A DNA stretch of 5,479 nt, taken from contig JALOTU010000191.1 in the NCBI GenBank assembly GCA_025457725.1, forward strand, positions 1 through 5,479, in the 5' to 3' direction. Below are positions 1-5,479 of the stretch, in pieces (the stretch's first letter is position 1; every line of letters begins with the position of its first letter). This DNA comes from Verrucomicrobiota bacterium. Lineage in GTDB: Bacteria; Verrucomicrobiota; Verrucomicrobiia; Limisphaerales; DSYF01. Position numbers and translations under genes: made by a program. The notes beneath the pieces are model-generated. The model did no database searches. It was not told the DNA's origin and worked only from the letters and a program-made list of their open reading frames with translations.

Positions 1-214
1 ATGGCAAGCAGAACGCCTGGCGGGCTCGTGGTGCGATCTTGCAAAACAAGCTGGTCGGTGCACGGAAATGAGACGGAGCGCATGCCTCTTGATAACCGGC
101 AGGGGGGCCGGACACAAGCTGGGGAGCGTCAATGCTCGTCGTAGTTTATTGAACAGCGGATGCTTATGGGATGGGCTGGGTTATCTGGCCCATCCGATGC
201 TTTTGGTGTGATTC
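1..214. other. Region without a supported gene
   Basis: No frame here gives a recognisable product. On +, one frame is open from base 3 to a TGA at 69-71 and could be the tail of a gene starting outside the window. A second is open from base 2 to TGA 209-211, and a third from ATG 1-3 to TAG 142-144; none resembles a known family. On the minus strand an ATG at 83-81 opens a frame that runs off the left edge, so a divergent gene start is possible but unproven. A small GC stem lies at 96-111 (CCGGC/GCCGG, 6-base loop). The end of the region holds the repeat-and-hairpin element described separately. Confidence 0.5.
159..206 (+). other. Hairpin flanked by direct repeats
   Basis: GGATGGGC at 169-176 is perfectly complementary to GCCCATCC at 188-195 (8 bp plus a possible G-U pair, short loop). 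The stem is bracketed by GATGCTTATGG (159-169) and GATGCTTTTGG (196-206), identical at 10 of 11 positions and 37 bases apart. It ends 8 bases before the ATG of the small membrane ORF. The run of four T at 201-204 begins five bases after the stem, so this could be a weak intrinsic terminator of an upstream gene. It could also be a 5'-leader element or paired protein-binding sites for the ORF at 215. The sequence shows the symmetry; the function is inference. Confidence 0.35.
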
Positions 215-385
215 ATGAGCAAGATCATATTCGAGGTCCGACAAAAGAACGGCTCGCTCGTGAACGCTCGTATCGGGGCCACCAACCACAGCGAAGAGGC
301 CCACATGGGTTTGGTGGAATTTGCCGTCGGCGGGACACTGCTCCTGGCGGCTGTGGGATTCGTCCTATTCCTCCTGACCATCTAG
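215..385 (+). CDS. Small single-pass membrane protein, unknown function
   Basis: This is a 56-codon frame, ATG to TAG, not recognised as any family. The first 30 residues are polar and mixed in charge (begins MSKIIFEVRQK; contains NHSEEAH at 24-30). Residues about 34-56 are almost wholly hydrophobic and Gly/Ala/Leu/Val/Phe-rich, ending in FVLFLLTI, which suggests one C-terminal helix inserted as a tail anchor. An in-frame TGA lies at 209-211, so the ATG at 215 is the only reasonable start. No Shine-Dalgarno sequence is evident. Third codon positions are clearly GC-rich, as expected for a real gene in this genome. It converges on the AMMECR1 gene with only 29 bases between the stops. Coding status is probable rather than certain, because short open frames are common in GC-rich DNA. 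Confidence 0.5.
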   Translation: MSKIIFEVRQKNGSLVNARIGATNHSEEAHMGLVEFAVGGTLLLAAVGFVLFLLTI

Positions 386-414
386 CCCCTCAGTGGGCGG
401 GTTGCGCGCCGCTC

Positions 415-1020
415 TCAGGCGCCGTCGGAGTCGCCAAAGCTGGCGGCACGGTAAACCAACAGCTCAGCCTCCGGATCTCGCCACGCTTCGGCCTCCAATC
501 CGGCCTTGCGACTCAACGAATTCAGGAAGTCATGCTTTTCAGGGAGCGACTCCCACACCTGTGGAAGGTAGGTCGCAGTTCTTCCTGACCGCCTCAACAC
601 CACGCCATCGCGCCCGGGCGTCAACTGATCCAGAAGCTCCTCGGTCGAGTTGAAACGCAGGGCGCCAAGCGCTGACAGCAGGCTGATATGGACCGATACT
701 CGCGTTGCCTCCTCCACGTTGACGGGATCAAACCTCCGGTCGCGCAAGGCGGCCCCCACTGCATTGTGCATCACCGAGAGATAGGCTGGTTCCTGGGCGG
801 TCAAATTGCCCACGCATCCGCGCAACTTCCCTATCAGGGTCAACGTCACGAAACTGGCGGCGTGCTGGCGCAGGGTCGGGGTGAGGGACTCGGGCGGGAC
901 CTCGGGCGCCTTTCGTCCGTGGATGGCGTTGTGGATCGCCTCGTGGGCGAGCCCAATCAGCAACTGCTGCTCGGCCACAGAACATTGCAGGGGCGGCGGG
1001 CTTTCGGGTGTCAGGGCCAT
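415..1020 (-). CDS. AMMECR1-domain protein (AmmeMemoRadiSam system protein A-like)
   Basis: A 201-residue protein made almost entirely of one AMMECR1 domain, the usual length for bacterial stand-alone members. The family hallmark appears as LRGCVGNL at residues 66-73, after an N-terminal helical part (about 14-55). It is followed by a typical stretch with ALRDRRFDPVNVEE (91-104) and a strand with VSVHISLLSAL (108-118). DGVVLRR (138-144) and TYLPQVWESLP (150-160) match the conserved C-terminal half. The biochemical role of the family is unsettled; bacterial members often sit beside a MEMO1-like protein and a radical SAM enzyme, neither of which is here. The ATG at 1020 puts the start just before the domain and has no good Shine-Dalgarno. 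GGAGGGG at 1060-1054 precedes an in-frame TTG at 1041, and an in-frame GTG at 1125 touches the upstream stop, so the N-terminus is uncertain. It lies downstream of the oxidoreductase on the same strand and may be co-transcribed with it. Confidence 0.88.
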   Translation of the reverse strand: MALTPESPPPLQCSVAEQQLLIGLAHEAIHNAIHGRKAPEVPPESLTPTLRQHAASFVTLTLIGKLRGCVGNLTAQEPAYLSVMHNAVGAALRDRRFDPVNVEEATRVSVHISLLSALGALRFNSTEELLDQLTPGRDGVVLRRSGRTATYLPQVWESLPEKHDFLNSLSRKAGLEAEAWRDPEAELLVYRAASFGDSDGA

Positions 1021-1080
1021 TGTTTTGAACCCGGCCAAGAGGTGCGGCGTGCACCCCTCCCTTGCGTCGTGCTCGTCAGG

Positions 1081-1104
1081 TGCCCGGAGACGCTGCTCCC
1101 GGCA
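1081..1104 (-). other. Hairpin between oxidoreductase and AMMECR1 gene
   Basis: TGCC (1081-1084) pairs with GGCA (1101-1104) and GGAG (1086-1089) with CTCC (1096-1099). There is one mismatch between them (1085/1100) and a six-base loop. It lies in the 104-base gap after the oxidoreductase stop. No T run follows on the minus strand, so it is not a standard intrinsic terminator. It could reduce read-through, protect an RNA end or be chance in GC-rich DNA. Confidence 0.25.
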
Positions 1105-1124
1105 ACGGTAGCAATGGCGGGACA

Positions 1125-2519
1125 CTAAAGAGTCCAGCCGCTTCGATACTCGCTCTTGAGCAGGGAATCGAATTGGGGCGCATCGTCGAAGCGCATGGCC
1201 CTGGCGTTCCACTTCAGCTTGTGGTCCGAGTGCATGGCGACGCAACCCAGCAAGAGCAGCTCCGTGAGTTGGGTTGCCATTGCAAAGTCGGAATAGCAGG
1301 TGCCGTCGCCCTTGCAGGCTGCGATCCATTCCTGAGCGTGTCGCAGGCCGCTGTCTCCCTGAAAGCGGTTGCGCGGTATCGTCTTGGGAATCTGCAACAC
1401 GGCTTCGTGCTGTGAGCCCGGAGTCAAATCCTCCTCATCCCAGAGCTTTATGAAGAAGCGCCCGCCATAGTCATCCGGAGAGAACAGCAAGCCCTTGTCC
1501 CCCACCAGCAGGCAGCCGCTTGTCGGCATCCTGTCCATCAATCGCTTGATGTGGGTCTGCAGGAACTCATCCGGCAGGCGGCCGCCGCTGTACCACCAAA
1601 GATCCGTGGCCGCCATGTTGCCGCGCTCGGGGAAGACGTAGCGGATGCGGGCATCCTTGGGATACGTTTCGTTGTTGAGGCCGGAGGTGTCGGCCTCCAC
1701 GGTGCGGGGCAAGCCCAGTTGCAGGGCCCGGAACGGCATGTTGACGGTGTGACAACCCATGTCGCCGAGAGCTCCGGTTCCGAAATCCTGCCAGCCGCGC
1801 CATTTGAAGGGATGATAGACATCCTTCTTGAAGGGACGGACGGGCGCGGGTCCCAGCCATAAATCCCAGTCCAGCCCGGGAGGGATGGGATCGCTGCCGG
1901 GCGGACGTTCAATGCCCTGGGGCCAGATGGGGCGATTGGTCCAGACATGGAGGTTGCGGATCTGACCGATCAATCCCGATTGGACCACCTCAATCGCTCG
2001 GCGCAATCCATCCTCGGCGCTGCCCTGATTGCCCATCTGGGTGACAACCTTCTTGTCGCGTGCCAGCTGGCTCAGAACCCGGGCCTCGTGAACCGTACGT
2101 GTCAAAGGCTTCTGGCAGAACACCGCCCGTTTGGAGCGCATGGCCTCGGCCGCGATGGTCGCGTGGGTGTGGTCCGGCGTGGAGATGACCACGGCGTCCG
2201 CGGTTCGTTCCCGTTCCAGCATCACCCGCCAATCCTTGTAGAACTTGGCTTTCGGATACTTGGCCAGGGCGGGAGCGGCCCGCACCTCATCCACGTCGCA
2301 AATGGCCAGAATGTTCTCACTGGAACAGTTGTCGATGTCGCTGGCACCCTTGCCCCCCGCCCCCACGCAGACAATGTTCAGTTTGTCGGTCGGAGTGAGG
2401 ATGCGCCGGCTCGCGCAGCCGGGCAGGGCCAGTGACCCGGCGGCCAGCCCGGACAACGCCAAAAATTTCCGACGGTTCAGCTGGAGCGATTGATTTGACT
2501 TGGCCAAGGTATTTTCCAT
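1125..2519 (-). CDS. Tat-exported Gfo/Idh/MocA family oxidoreductase
   Basis: A 464-residue NAD(P)-dependent oxidoreductase-like protein, probably acting on a sugar or sugar-derived substrate outside the cytoplasm. The N-terminus is a twin-arginine signal: RRKFLAL at 16-22, then a hydrophobic stretch ending LALPGCA. LPGC at 32-35 could be a lipobox, so the mature protein may be a lipoprotein anchored at Cys35. A Rossmann fold follows, with GAGGKG (53-58) as the dinucleotide loop, the acidic end of the second strand at CDVDE (74-78) and STPDHTHA (113-120). The family's EKP motif appears as QKP (136-138), keeping the lysine; as I recall, this variant is common in exported members from Planctomycetota and Verrucomicrobiota. 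LDWDLWLGPAP (216-226) and GDMGCHTVN (252-260) mark the C-terminal substrate domain, with His257 the likely catalytic-site histidine. The start gives a complete Tat signal; no Shine-Dalgarno is seen. The exact substrate cannot be told from sequence. It is transcribed divergently from nadC. Confidence 0.93.
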   Translation of the reverse strand: MENTLAKSNQSLQLNRRKFLALSGLAAGSLALPGCASRRILTPTDKLNIVCVGAGGKGASDIDNCSSENILAICDVDEVRAAPALAKYPKAKFYKDWRVMLERERTADAVVISTPDHTHATIAAEAMRSKRAVFCQKPLTRTVHEARVLSQLARDKKVVTQMGNQGSAEDGLRRAIEVVQSGLIGQIRNLHVWTNRPIWPQGIERPPGSDPIPPGLDWDLWLGPAPVRPFKKDVYHPFKWRGWQDFGTGALGDMGCHTVNMPFRALQLGLPRTVEADTSGLNNETYPKDARIRYVFPERGNMAATDLWWYSGGRLPDEFLQTHIKRLMDRMPTSGCLLVGDKGLLFSPDDYGGRFFIKLWDEEDLTPGSQHEAVLQIPKTIPRNRFQGDSGLRHAQEWIAACKGDGTCYSDFAMATQLTELLLLGCVAMHSDHKLKWNARAMRFDDAPQFDSLLKSEYRSGWTL

Positions 2520-2614
2520 TGGATTTGACTAGTTCACAGCGCGCCTTGGCTCAAGCAAATAGTGTTGGCGGGAATTTGCTTTCTCCGGGGTGGTGCCGGC
2601 GACATGCTGCGCAC
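2520..2614. promoter_or_regulatory. Divergent intergenic region (oxidoreductase / nadC)
   Basis: These 95 bases separate two outward-facing transcription units, so promoters for both should lie here or in the flanking coding ends. TTGACT at 2525-2530 resembles a -35 box on +, but I see no convincing -10 hexamer at 16-19 bases. On the minus strand no clear pair was found either. GATTTGACT occurs at 2522-2530 and again at 2492-2500, inside the signal-peptide codons. Promoter function is inferred from gene orientation, not from a clear motif. Confidence 0.4.
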
Positions 2615-3469
2615 GTGGTGACGTTGCATGATGAAGAAATCCAGGCAGCCGTCGCGGCCGCCCTGGCCGAGGATGTGGGCGAGGGGGATGTCACGACGTT
2701 GGTGACGGTGCCTGAGACTTCCCGGGTCACCGCTCTGATGCGGGCCCGACAACCGCTGACGGTTGCGGGGTTGGCGTTCGCCCAGACGGCGTTTCTGTCG
2801 CTCTCCAACCGGATCCAGGTGGTGGCTTGCGTCGAGGACGCCGCGCAACTTGAGCCCGGTCAACCGCTGCTGGAGATTTCCGGTTGCGCCCGGCCCATCC
2901 TGACCGGGGAGCGGGTGGCGTTGAATTTTGTGCAGCGGCTCAGCGGGGTGGCCACCTTGACGGCCCGGTTTGTGGAGGCGGTGCGGGGCACCCCTGCCCG
3001 CATCCTCGACACCCGCAAGACCACTCCGGGTTGGCGGCGCTTCGAGAAGTACGCCGTTGCCTGCGGCGGTGGGATGAATCATCGCTCCGGTTTGTACGAC
3101 ATGGTCTTGATCAAGGACAATCACCTGGCTGCATTGCGAGGGTCGCGGCCCAACGCCATTGCCGCCGCTGTGAAAGGCGCGCGGGCTGCCCGTCCGGATC
3201 TGAGGATCGAAGTGGAGGTCGACACGCTTGAACAGGTTGGCCAGGCTGCGGATGCTGGCGCGGATTTTATTCTCCTGGACAACATGAGCTGCGAGCAGTT
3301 ACGCGAGGCGGTGTCGCTGGTGGGCGGGCGGTCCAAACTGGAAGCCAGCGGCGGGGTCACCCTGGCCGGAGTCCGCGCAATCGCCGAAACCGGCGTGGAT
3401 TTCATTTCCGTGGGCGCGCTGACGCACTCCGCCCAGGCCGTCGACATAGGACTGGACTTCAAAGGTTAG
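2615..3469 (+). CDS. nadC: Nicotinate-nucleotide pyrophosphorylase (quinolinate phosphoribosyltransferase)
   Basis: Converts quinolinate and PRPP to nicotinate mononucleotide, CO2 and pyrophosphate in cytoplasmic de novo NAD synthesis. From GTG 2615 the product has 284 residues, normal for the family. The N-terminal domain carries EDVGEGDVTT (19-28) and GERVALNFVQRLSGVAT (98-114). The barrel shows LDTRKTTPGWR (131-141), the CGGGMNHRSGLYD stretch (150-162), KDNH (167-170), EVEVDT (199-204), LDNM (221-224), EASGG (243-247) and SVGALTHS (265-272). All expected phosphate- and quinolinate-binding Arg, Lys and His positions appear intact. The start is uncertain: GTG 2615, GTG 2618 and TTG 2624 are all possible, none with a good Shine-Dalgarno. 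The frame is open further upstream, but that part overlaps the oppositely oriented oxidoreductase and looks non-coding. It is first in a cluster with birA, which starts 4 bases after its stop. Confidence 0.95.
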   Translation: MVTLHDEEIQAAVAAALAEDVGEGDVTTLVTVPETSRVTALMRARQPLTVAGLAFAQTAFLSLSNRIQVVACVEDAAQLEPGQPLLEISGCARPILTGERVALNFVQRLSGVATLTARFVEAVRGTPARILDTRKTTPGWRRFEKYAVACGGGMNHRSGLYDMVLIKDNHLAALRGSRPNAIAAAVKGARAARPDLRIEVEVDTLEQVGQAADAGADFILLDNMSCEQLREAVSLVGGRSKLEASGGVTLAGVRAIAETGVDFISVGALTHSAQAVDIGLDFKG

Positions 3470-3473
3470 GCCC

Positions 3474-4469
3474 ATGGGCAATTCCCTTAATTTGGACCTG
3501 GAGATTTTAAGGGCGCTGCGGAACCCCGAGGGTGCCTGGGTGTCTGGTTCCGATCTATCTCGCGAGCTCGGTGTGACGCGGGCCGCGGTGTGGGGACGCG
3601 TGGACGAGTTGCGCCGACTGGGGTACGAGATCGAAGCCAGTCCTCACCAGGGTTACCGTCTGGTCGCCTCGCCGGACGCGCTGCATGCGGATGATCTCCT
3701 CGCCCGAATGTCCGGCAGCCAGCTCGTGGGGCGGGACATACAAGTATACAAGGAAACAGGCTCCACCAATGACACCGTGGAGACGCTGGCGCGGGACGGC
3801 GCGGCCGAAGGGATGGTGGTTTTTGCCGAATCGCAAACCCGAGGGCGTGGCCGCATGGGGCGCCCTTGGCTTTCGCCTCCCGGCAAGGGCTTGTGGTTCT
3901 CCGTGCTGCTCCGCCCCTCTCTGCGCCCGCAGGAAACCACGCGGTTGACCGTCGCCGCAGCGGTGGCGATTCGTCGGGCTATCGGGAACCTGACCCAGCT
4001 GCAGTGCGGGATCAAATGGCCCAACGATTTGTTGCTCCAGGGCCGCAAGGTGGCGGGAATATTGACTGAACTCAGCGCGGAGACGGACCGTGTTCGCTAT
4101 CTCATATTGGGAGTGGGCATTGATGTGAACCAGCGCGCATCGGATTTTCCCAGGAGTCTGGCGAAGGTGGCGGGATCCCTCCTCTTGGCGTCCGGCGCCA
4201 TGGTGGATCGGGCGGCGTTGGCTTCGGAGGTGTTGCGTCAGCTGAATCGGGATTACGCCCGCGTGTGTGCCGGACGCTTTGCCGAGGTGGCCGAGGAGTG
4301 GGAGTCCGCCTGTGTCACCCTGGGGCAAACCGTCCGGATCAAGATCGGTCAACGCCTGGTCCAGGGAAGGGCGGAGGCGCTGGACGCAGATGGTGCATTA
4401 TTGGTGCGAACCGAACATGGGCGTCTCGACCGGGTGACCGGTGGGGATTTGACAGTCGAAACAGCGTAA
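3474..4469 (+). CDS. birA: Bifunctional biotin-protein ligase / biotin operon repressor
   Basis: Activates biotin with ATP to biotinyl-AMP and transfers it to a lysine on carboxylase carrier proteins such as the acetyl-CoA carboxylase subunit. The 331 residues match group II ligases, which carry a DNA-binding domain. A winged HTH lies at about 8-64 (SGSDLSRELGVTRAAVWGRV at 24-43 covers the helix-turn-helix; HQGYRL at 58-63 the wing). The catalytic domain has GSTNDT (96-101), the biotinyl-AMP loop QTRGRGRMGR (121-130), KWPNDLLL (181-188), KVAGILTEL (192-200) and GVGIDVN (213-219). A small C-terminal beta domain spans about 283-331. All motif residues needed for ligation look intact. The HTH suggests it also represses biotin genes, but no biotin synthesis gene or recognisable operator is in this window. 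Its ATG lies 4 bases after the nadC stop, so translational coupling is likely. Confidence 0.95.
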   Translation: MGNSLNLDLEILRALRNPEGAWVSGSDLSRELGVTRAAVWGRVDELRRLGYEIEASPHQGYRLVASPDALHADDLLARMSGSQLVGRDIQVYKETGSTNDTVETLARDGAAEGMVVFAESQTRGRGRMGRPWLSPPGKGLWFSVLLRPSLRPQETTRLTVAAAVAIRRAIGNLTQLQCGIKWPNDLLLQGRKVAGILTELSAETDRVRYLILGVGIDVNQRASDFPRSLAKVAGSLLLASGAMVDRAALASEVLRQLNRDYARVCAGRFAEVAEEWESACVTLGQTVRIKIGQRLVQGRAEALDADGALLVRTEHGRLDRVTGGDLTVETA

Positions 4470-4509
4470 CGGGACACCCCCCGGTGCCACTCCCAAAACC
4501 AACCAGATC

Positions 4510-5268
4510 ATGATCCTGCTGCTCGATATCGGGAACACAAACACGCATGTCGGACTGGCCAATTCGCGGCGTGTGTTGAAGCGTTGCAACCTGCCTACGC
4601 AGGAATGGTTCACCGGGACTGCGGCATGCTCGCTCCAGCGCCTTTTGGGACGGCATGCCTGGTCCGGGGGAAGCCTCTGCAGCGTGGTCCCGCGCGCGGT
4701 GCGTCCCGCGTTGAAGGTCATGCGCGGGTTTGGACTCAGGAACCCCCTGGTGCTCTCGCATTCCTCAGTGCCCGGCGTGGGCATTGACTATCCTCGGCCG
4801 GAAACCATCGGACCGGACCGTCTGGCCAACGCTGCGGCCGCGAAGGCGCAATTCGGGGCTCCAGTGGTGGTGGTGGATTTTGGGACTGCGGTCACGTTTG
4901 ACGTGGTCGATGCCTCAAGCAATTACATCGGCGGCATTATCGCACCCGGACTTGCTGCCATGACCGATTATCTGCACGAGAAAACCGCCCTCCTCCCGCG
5001 CATCCGAATCCGGAACACCCAGGCCGTTGTCGGTCGGAATACCCGCGAGGCGATGTTGATCGGCGCGTTGCACGGATATCGCGGTCTCGTGCGCGAGTTG
5101 ATCAGACGTCTCCGAGCCGAATTGGGGGCGCGACGTCTTCCCGTGGTGGCCACAGGGGGATACGCCCGACTCATGGCGTCCGGACTGACTGAAATCACCG
5201 CCGTCGATCCCGGGCTCACCCTGGAGGGTTTGCGGTTGGCGTTAATGGCCAGGGGAACCAGGCCTTGA
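4510..5268 (+). CDS. coaX: Type III pantothenate kinase
   Basis: Phosphorylates pantothenate to 4'-phosphopantothenate, the first step of CoA synthesis, in the cytoplasm. The 252 residues fit the family (about 250-260) and its ASKHA ATPase fold. The first phosphate loop is LLDIGNTNTHVG (4-15). GPDRLAN (101-107) contains the conserved aspartate (Asp103), expected to be catalytic. VVDFGTAVTFD (121-131) is the second nucleotide motif, followed by GGIIAPGL (141-148), GRNT (175-178), ATGG (214-217) and the C-terminal DPGLTLEGL (233-241). All motifs appear intact. The start at 4510 is only a few residues before the phosphate loop, as usual; no Shine-Dalgarno is visible. It follows birA by 40 bases on the same strand. 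birA and coaX neighbours, and even fusions, are known in other bacteria, which supports one operon. Confidence 0.95.
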   Translation: MILLLDIGNTNTHVGLANSRRVLKRCNLPTQEWFTGTAACSLQRLLGRHAWSGGSLCSVVPRAVRPALKVMRGFGLRNPLVLSHSSVPGVGIDYPRPETIGPDRLANAAAAKAQFGAPVVVVDFGTAVTFDVVDASSNYIGGIIAPGLAAMTDYLHEKTALLPRIRIRNTQAVVGRNTREAMLIGALHGYRGLVRELIRRLRAELGARRLPVVATGGYARLMASGLTEITAVDPGLTLEGLRLALMARGTRP

Positions 5269-5273
5269 GCCCC

Positions 5274-5299
5274 CGCCTCGCCTGAGTGCGCAGGAGGCG
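5274..5299 (+). terminator. Hairpin just after coaX (possible terminator)
   Basis: CGCCTC (5274-5279) pairs with GAGGCG (5294-5299), and CTG (5282-5284) with CAG (5291-5293). A two-base bulge (5280-5281) and a six-base loop complete a 9-bp stem. It begins five bases after the coaX stop. No T run follows, so intrinsic termination would be weak. The right arm contains AGGAGG (5292-5297), so the fold would hide that Shine-Dalgarno-like sequence next to the ATG at 5300. Confidence 0.25.
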
Positions 5300-5479
5300 A
5301 TGGAGACAGGTCGGTATGCAGGCCCCACGGTTTGTCGCCCGGTGCCGACAGGGAAAATCTTGGCTTTCGGCGGTCAGTGCTTTCCCCGTCGGCTGGGTTT
5401 GTGGTCACGGGAAGTCTTTCGTCTGGAGGGCCGGGTCGAAGCTCCTCTGGGCTTGGACTTGCGTTTTGGTTCCACAGTC
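5300..5479 (+). CDS. Possible partial gene, runs off the right edge
   Basis: An open frame begins at ATG 5300 and stays open to the end of the window, about 60 codons, with no family recognised. AGGAGG at 5292-5297 lies upstream, but only two bases separate it from the ATG, which is closer than normal. The last 25 or so residues (LWSREVFRLEGRVEAPLG, then LDLRFGSTV) have codon-position composition like real coding sequence. The earlier part is rich in Arg, Gly, Pro and Cys and less convincing. Two other + frames are also open across much of the stretch, and a strong inverted repeat lies inside it, so this may instead be untranslated DNA or a gene that starts later. Confidence 0.25.
   Translation, partial: METGRYAGPTVCRPVPTGKILAFGGQCFPRRLGLWSREVFRLEGRVEAPLGLDLRFGSTV
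5344..5393. repeat. 13-base imperfect inverted repeat
   Basis: GCCGACAGGGAAA (5344-5356) and TTTCCCCGTCGGC (5381-5393) are complementary at 12 of 13 positions across a 24-base loop. The one mismatch (5350/5387) would be A-C in a + transcript but a G-U wobble in a minus transcript, so the fold is slightly better on the minus strand. No T tract follows on either side. It may be a transcription end structure after the coaX operon, a protein-binding site or a small dispersed repeat. Copies elsewhere in the genome cannot be seen from here. Confidence 0.4.

Noticed and set aside
181..381. 66-codon minus frame opposite the small ORF
   Set aside because: It is antisense to the 56-codon frame, and its product lacks any coherent domain or membrane segment.
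406..422. GCGCC/GGCGC stem at the convergent junction
   Set aside because: Five base pairs only, overlapping the AMMECR1 stop, without a T tract; too weak to call a terminator.
160..588. 142-codon + frame
   Set aside because: It crosses the small membrane ORF out of frame and runs antisense into the AMMECR1 gene; the product is rich in Arg, Gly and Pro with no family features.
688..1128. 146-codon + frame
   Set aside because: Antisense shadow of the AMMECR1 gene, whose minus-strand product has clear family motifs.
2432..2614. Upstream extension of nadC to ATG 2432
   Set aside because: The added 61 residues mostly overlap the opposite-strand oxidoreductase signal-peptide region and do not resemble NadC N-termini.
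3555..4352. 265-codon minus frame within birA
   Set aside because: Antisense shadow caused by GC-rich codons; birA on + has all ligase motifs.
4471..4488. CACC/GGTG hairpin in the birA-coaX gap
   Set aside because: Only a four-base stem with a C-rich loop and no T run; expected by chance in GC-rich DNA.
5316..5479. Alternative + frame from ATG 5316
   Set aside because: Product is rich in Trp, Cys and Ser with poor codon-position signal; less likely than the frame from 5300.

Overview
The window is GC-rich bacterial chromosome with five confidently identified genes, one plausible small membrane-protein gene and a possible partial gene at the right edge. The Tat-exported Gfo/Idh/MocA oxidoreductase with a QKP motif, the weak Shine-Dalgarno sequences and the nadC-birA-coaX cluster suggest a Verrucomicrobiota-like (or Planctomycetota/Acidobacteriota-like) organism. 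This is an inference from protein style only, as no marker gene is present. There is no sign of a phage, transposon, CRISPR array, tRNA or rRNA.

Left part (1-414): about 210 bases without a convincing gene end in a compact element, an 8-bp hairpin flanked by near-identical 11-base direct repeats. Right after it lies a 56-codon reading frame on + whose product would have one C-terminal membrane helix. It converges on the minus-strand genes.

Middle left (415-2519, minus strand): a Gfo/Idh/MocA oxidoreductase with a Tat signal is followed downstream by a stand-alone AMMECR1-domain protein. A 104-base gap containing a hairpin separates them. They may share a transcript. The MEMO1-like and radical SAM partners often found with bacterial AMMECR1 proteins are absent here.

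Middle right (2615-5268, plus strand): a tight cofactor operon transcribed divergently from the oxidoreductase. It holds nadC (quinolinate phosphoribosyltransferase, NAD synthesis), birA (biotin-protein ligase with a repressor-type HTH) and coaX (type III pantothenate kinase, CoA synthesis). Gaps of 4 and 40 bases point to co-transcription. Together the genes supply NAD, CoA and biotinylated carboxylases.

Right edge (5269-5479): two hairpin-forming inverted repeats, and an open frame from 5300 that runs off the window. Whether this is a gene start or a termination region cannot be settled here. Overall the window is mostly ordinary housekeeping and accessory metabolism. I see no clear new system; the less explained parts are the left element with its small membrane ORF and the lone AMMECR1/oxidoreductase pair.
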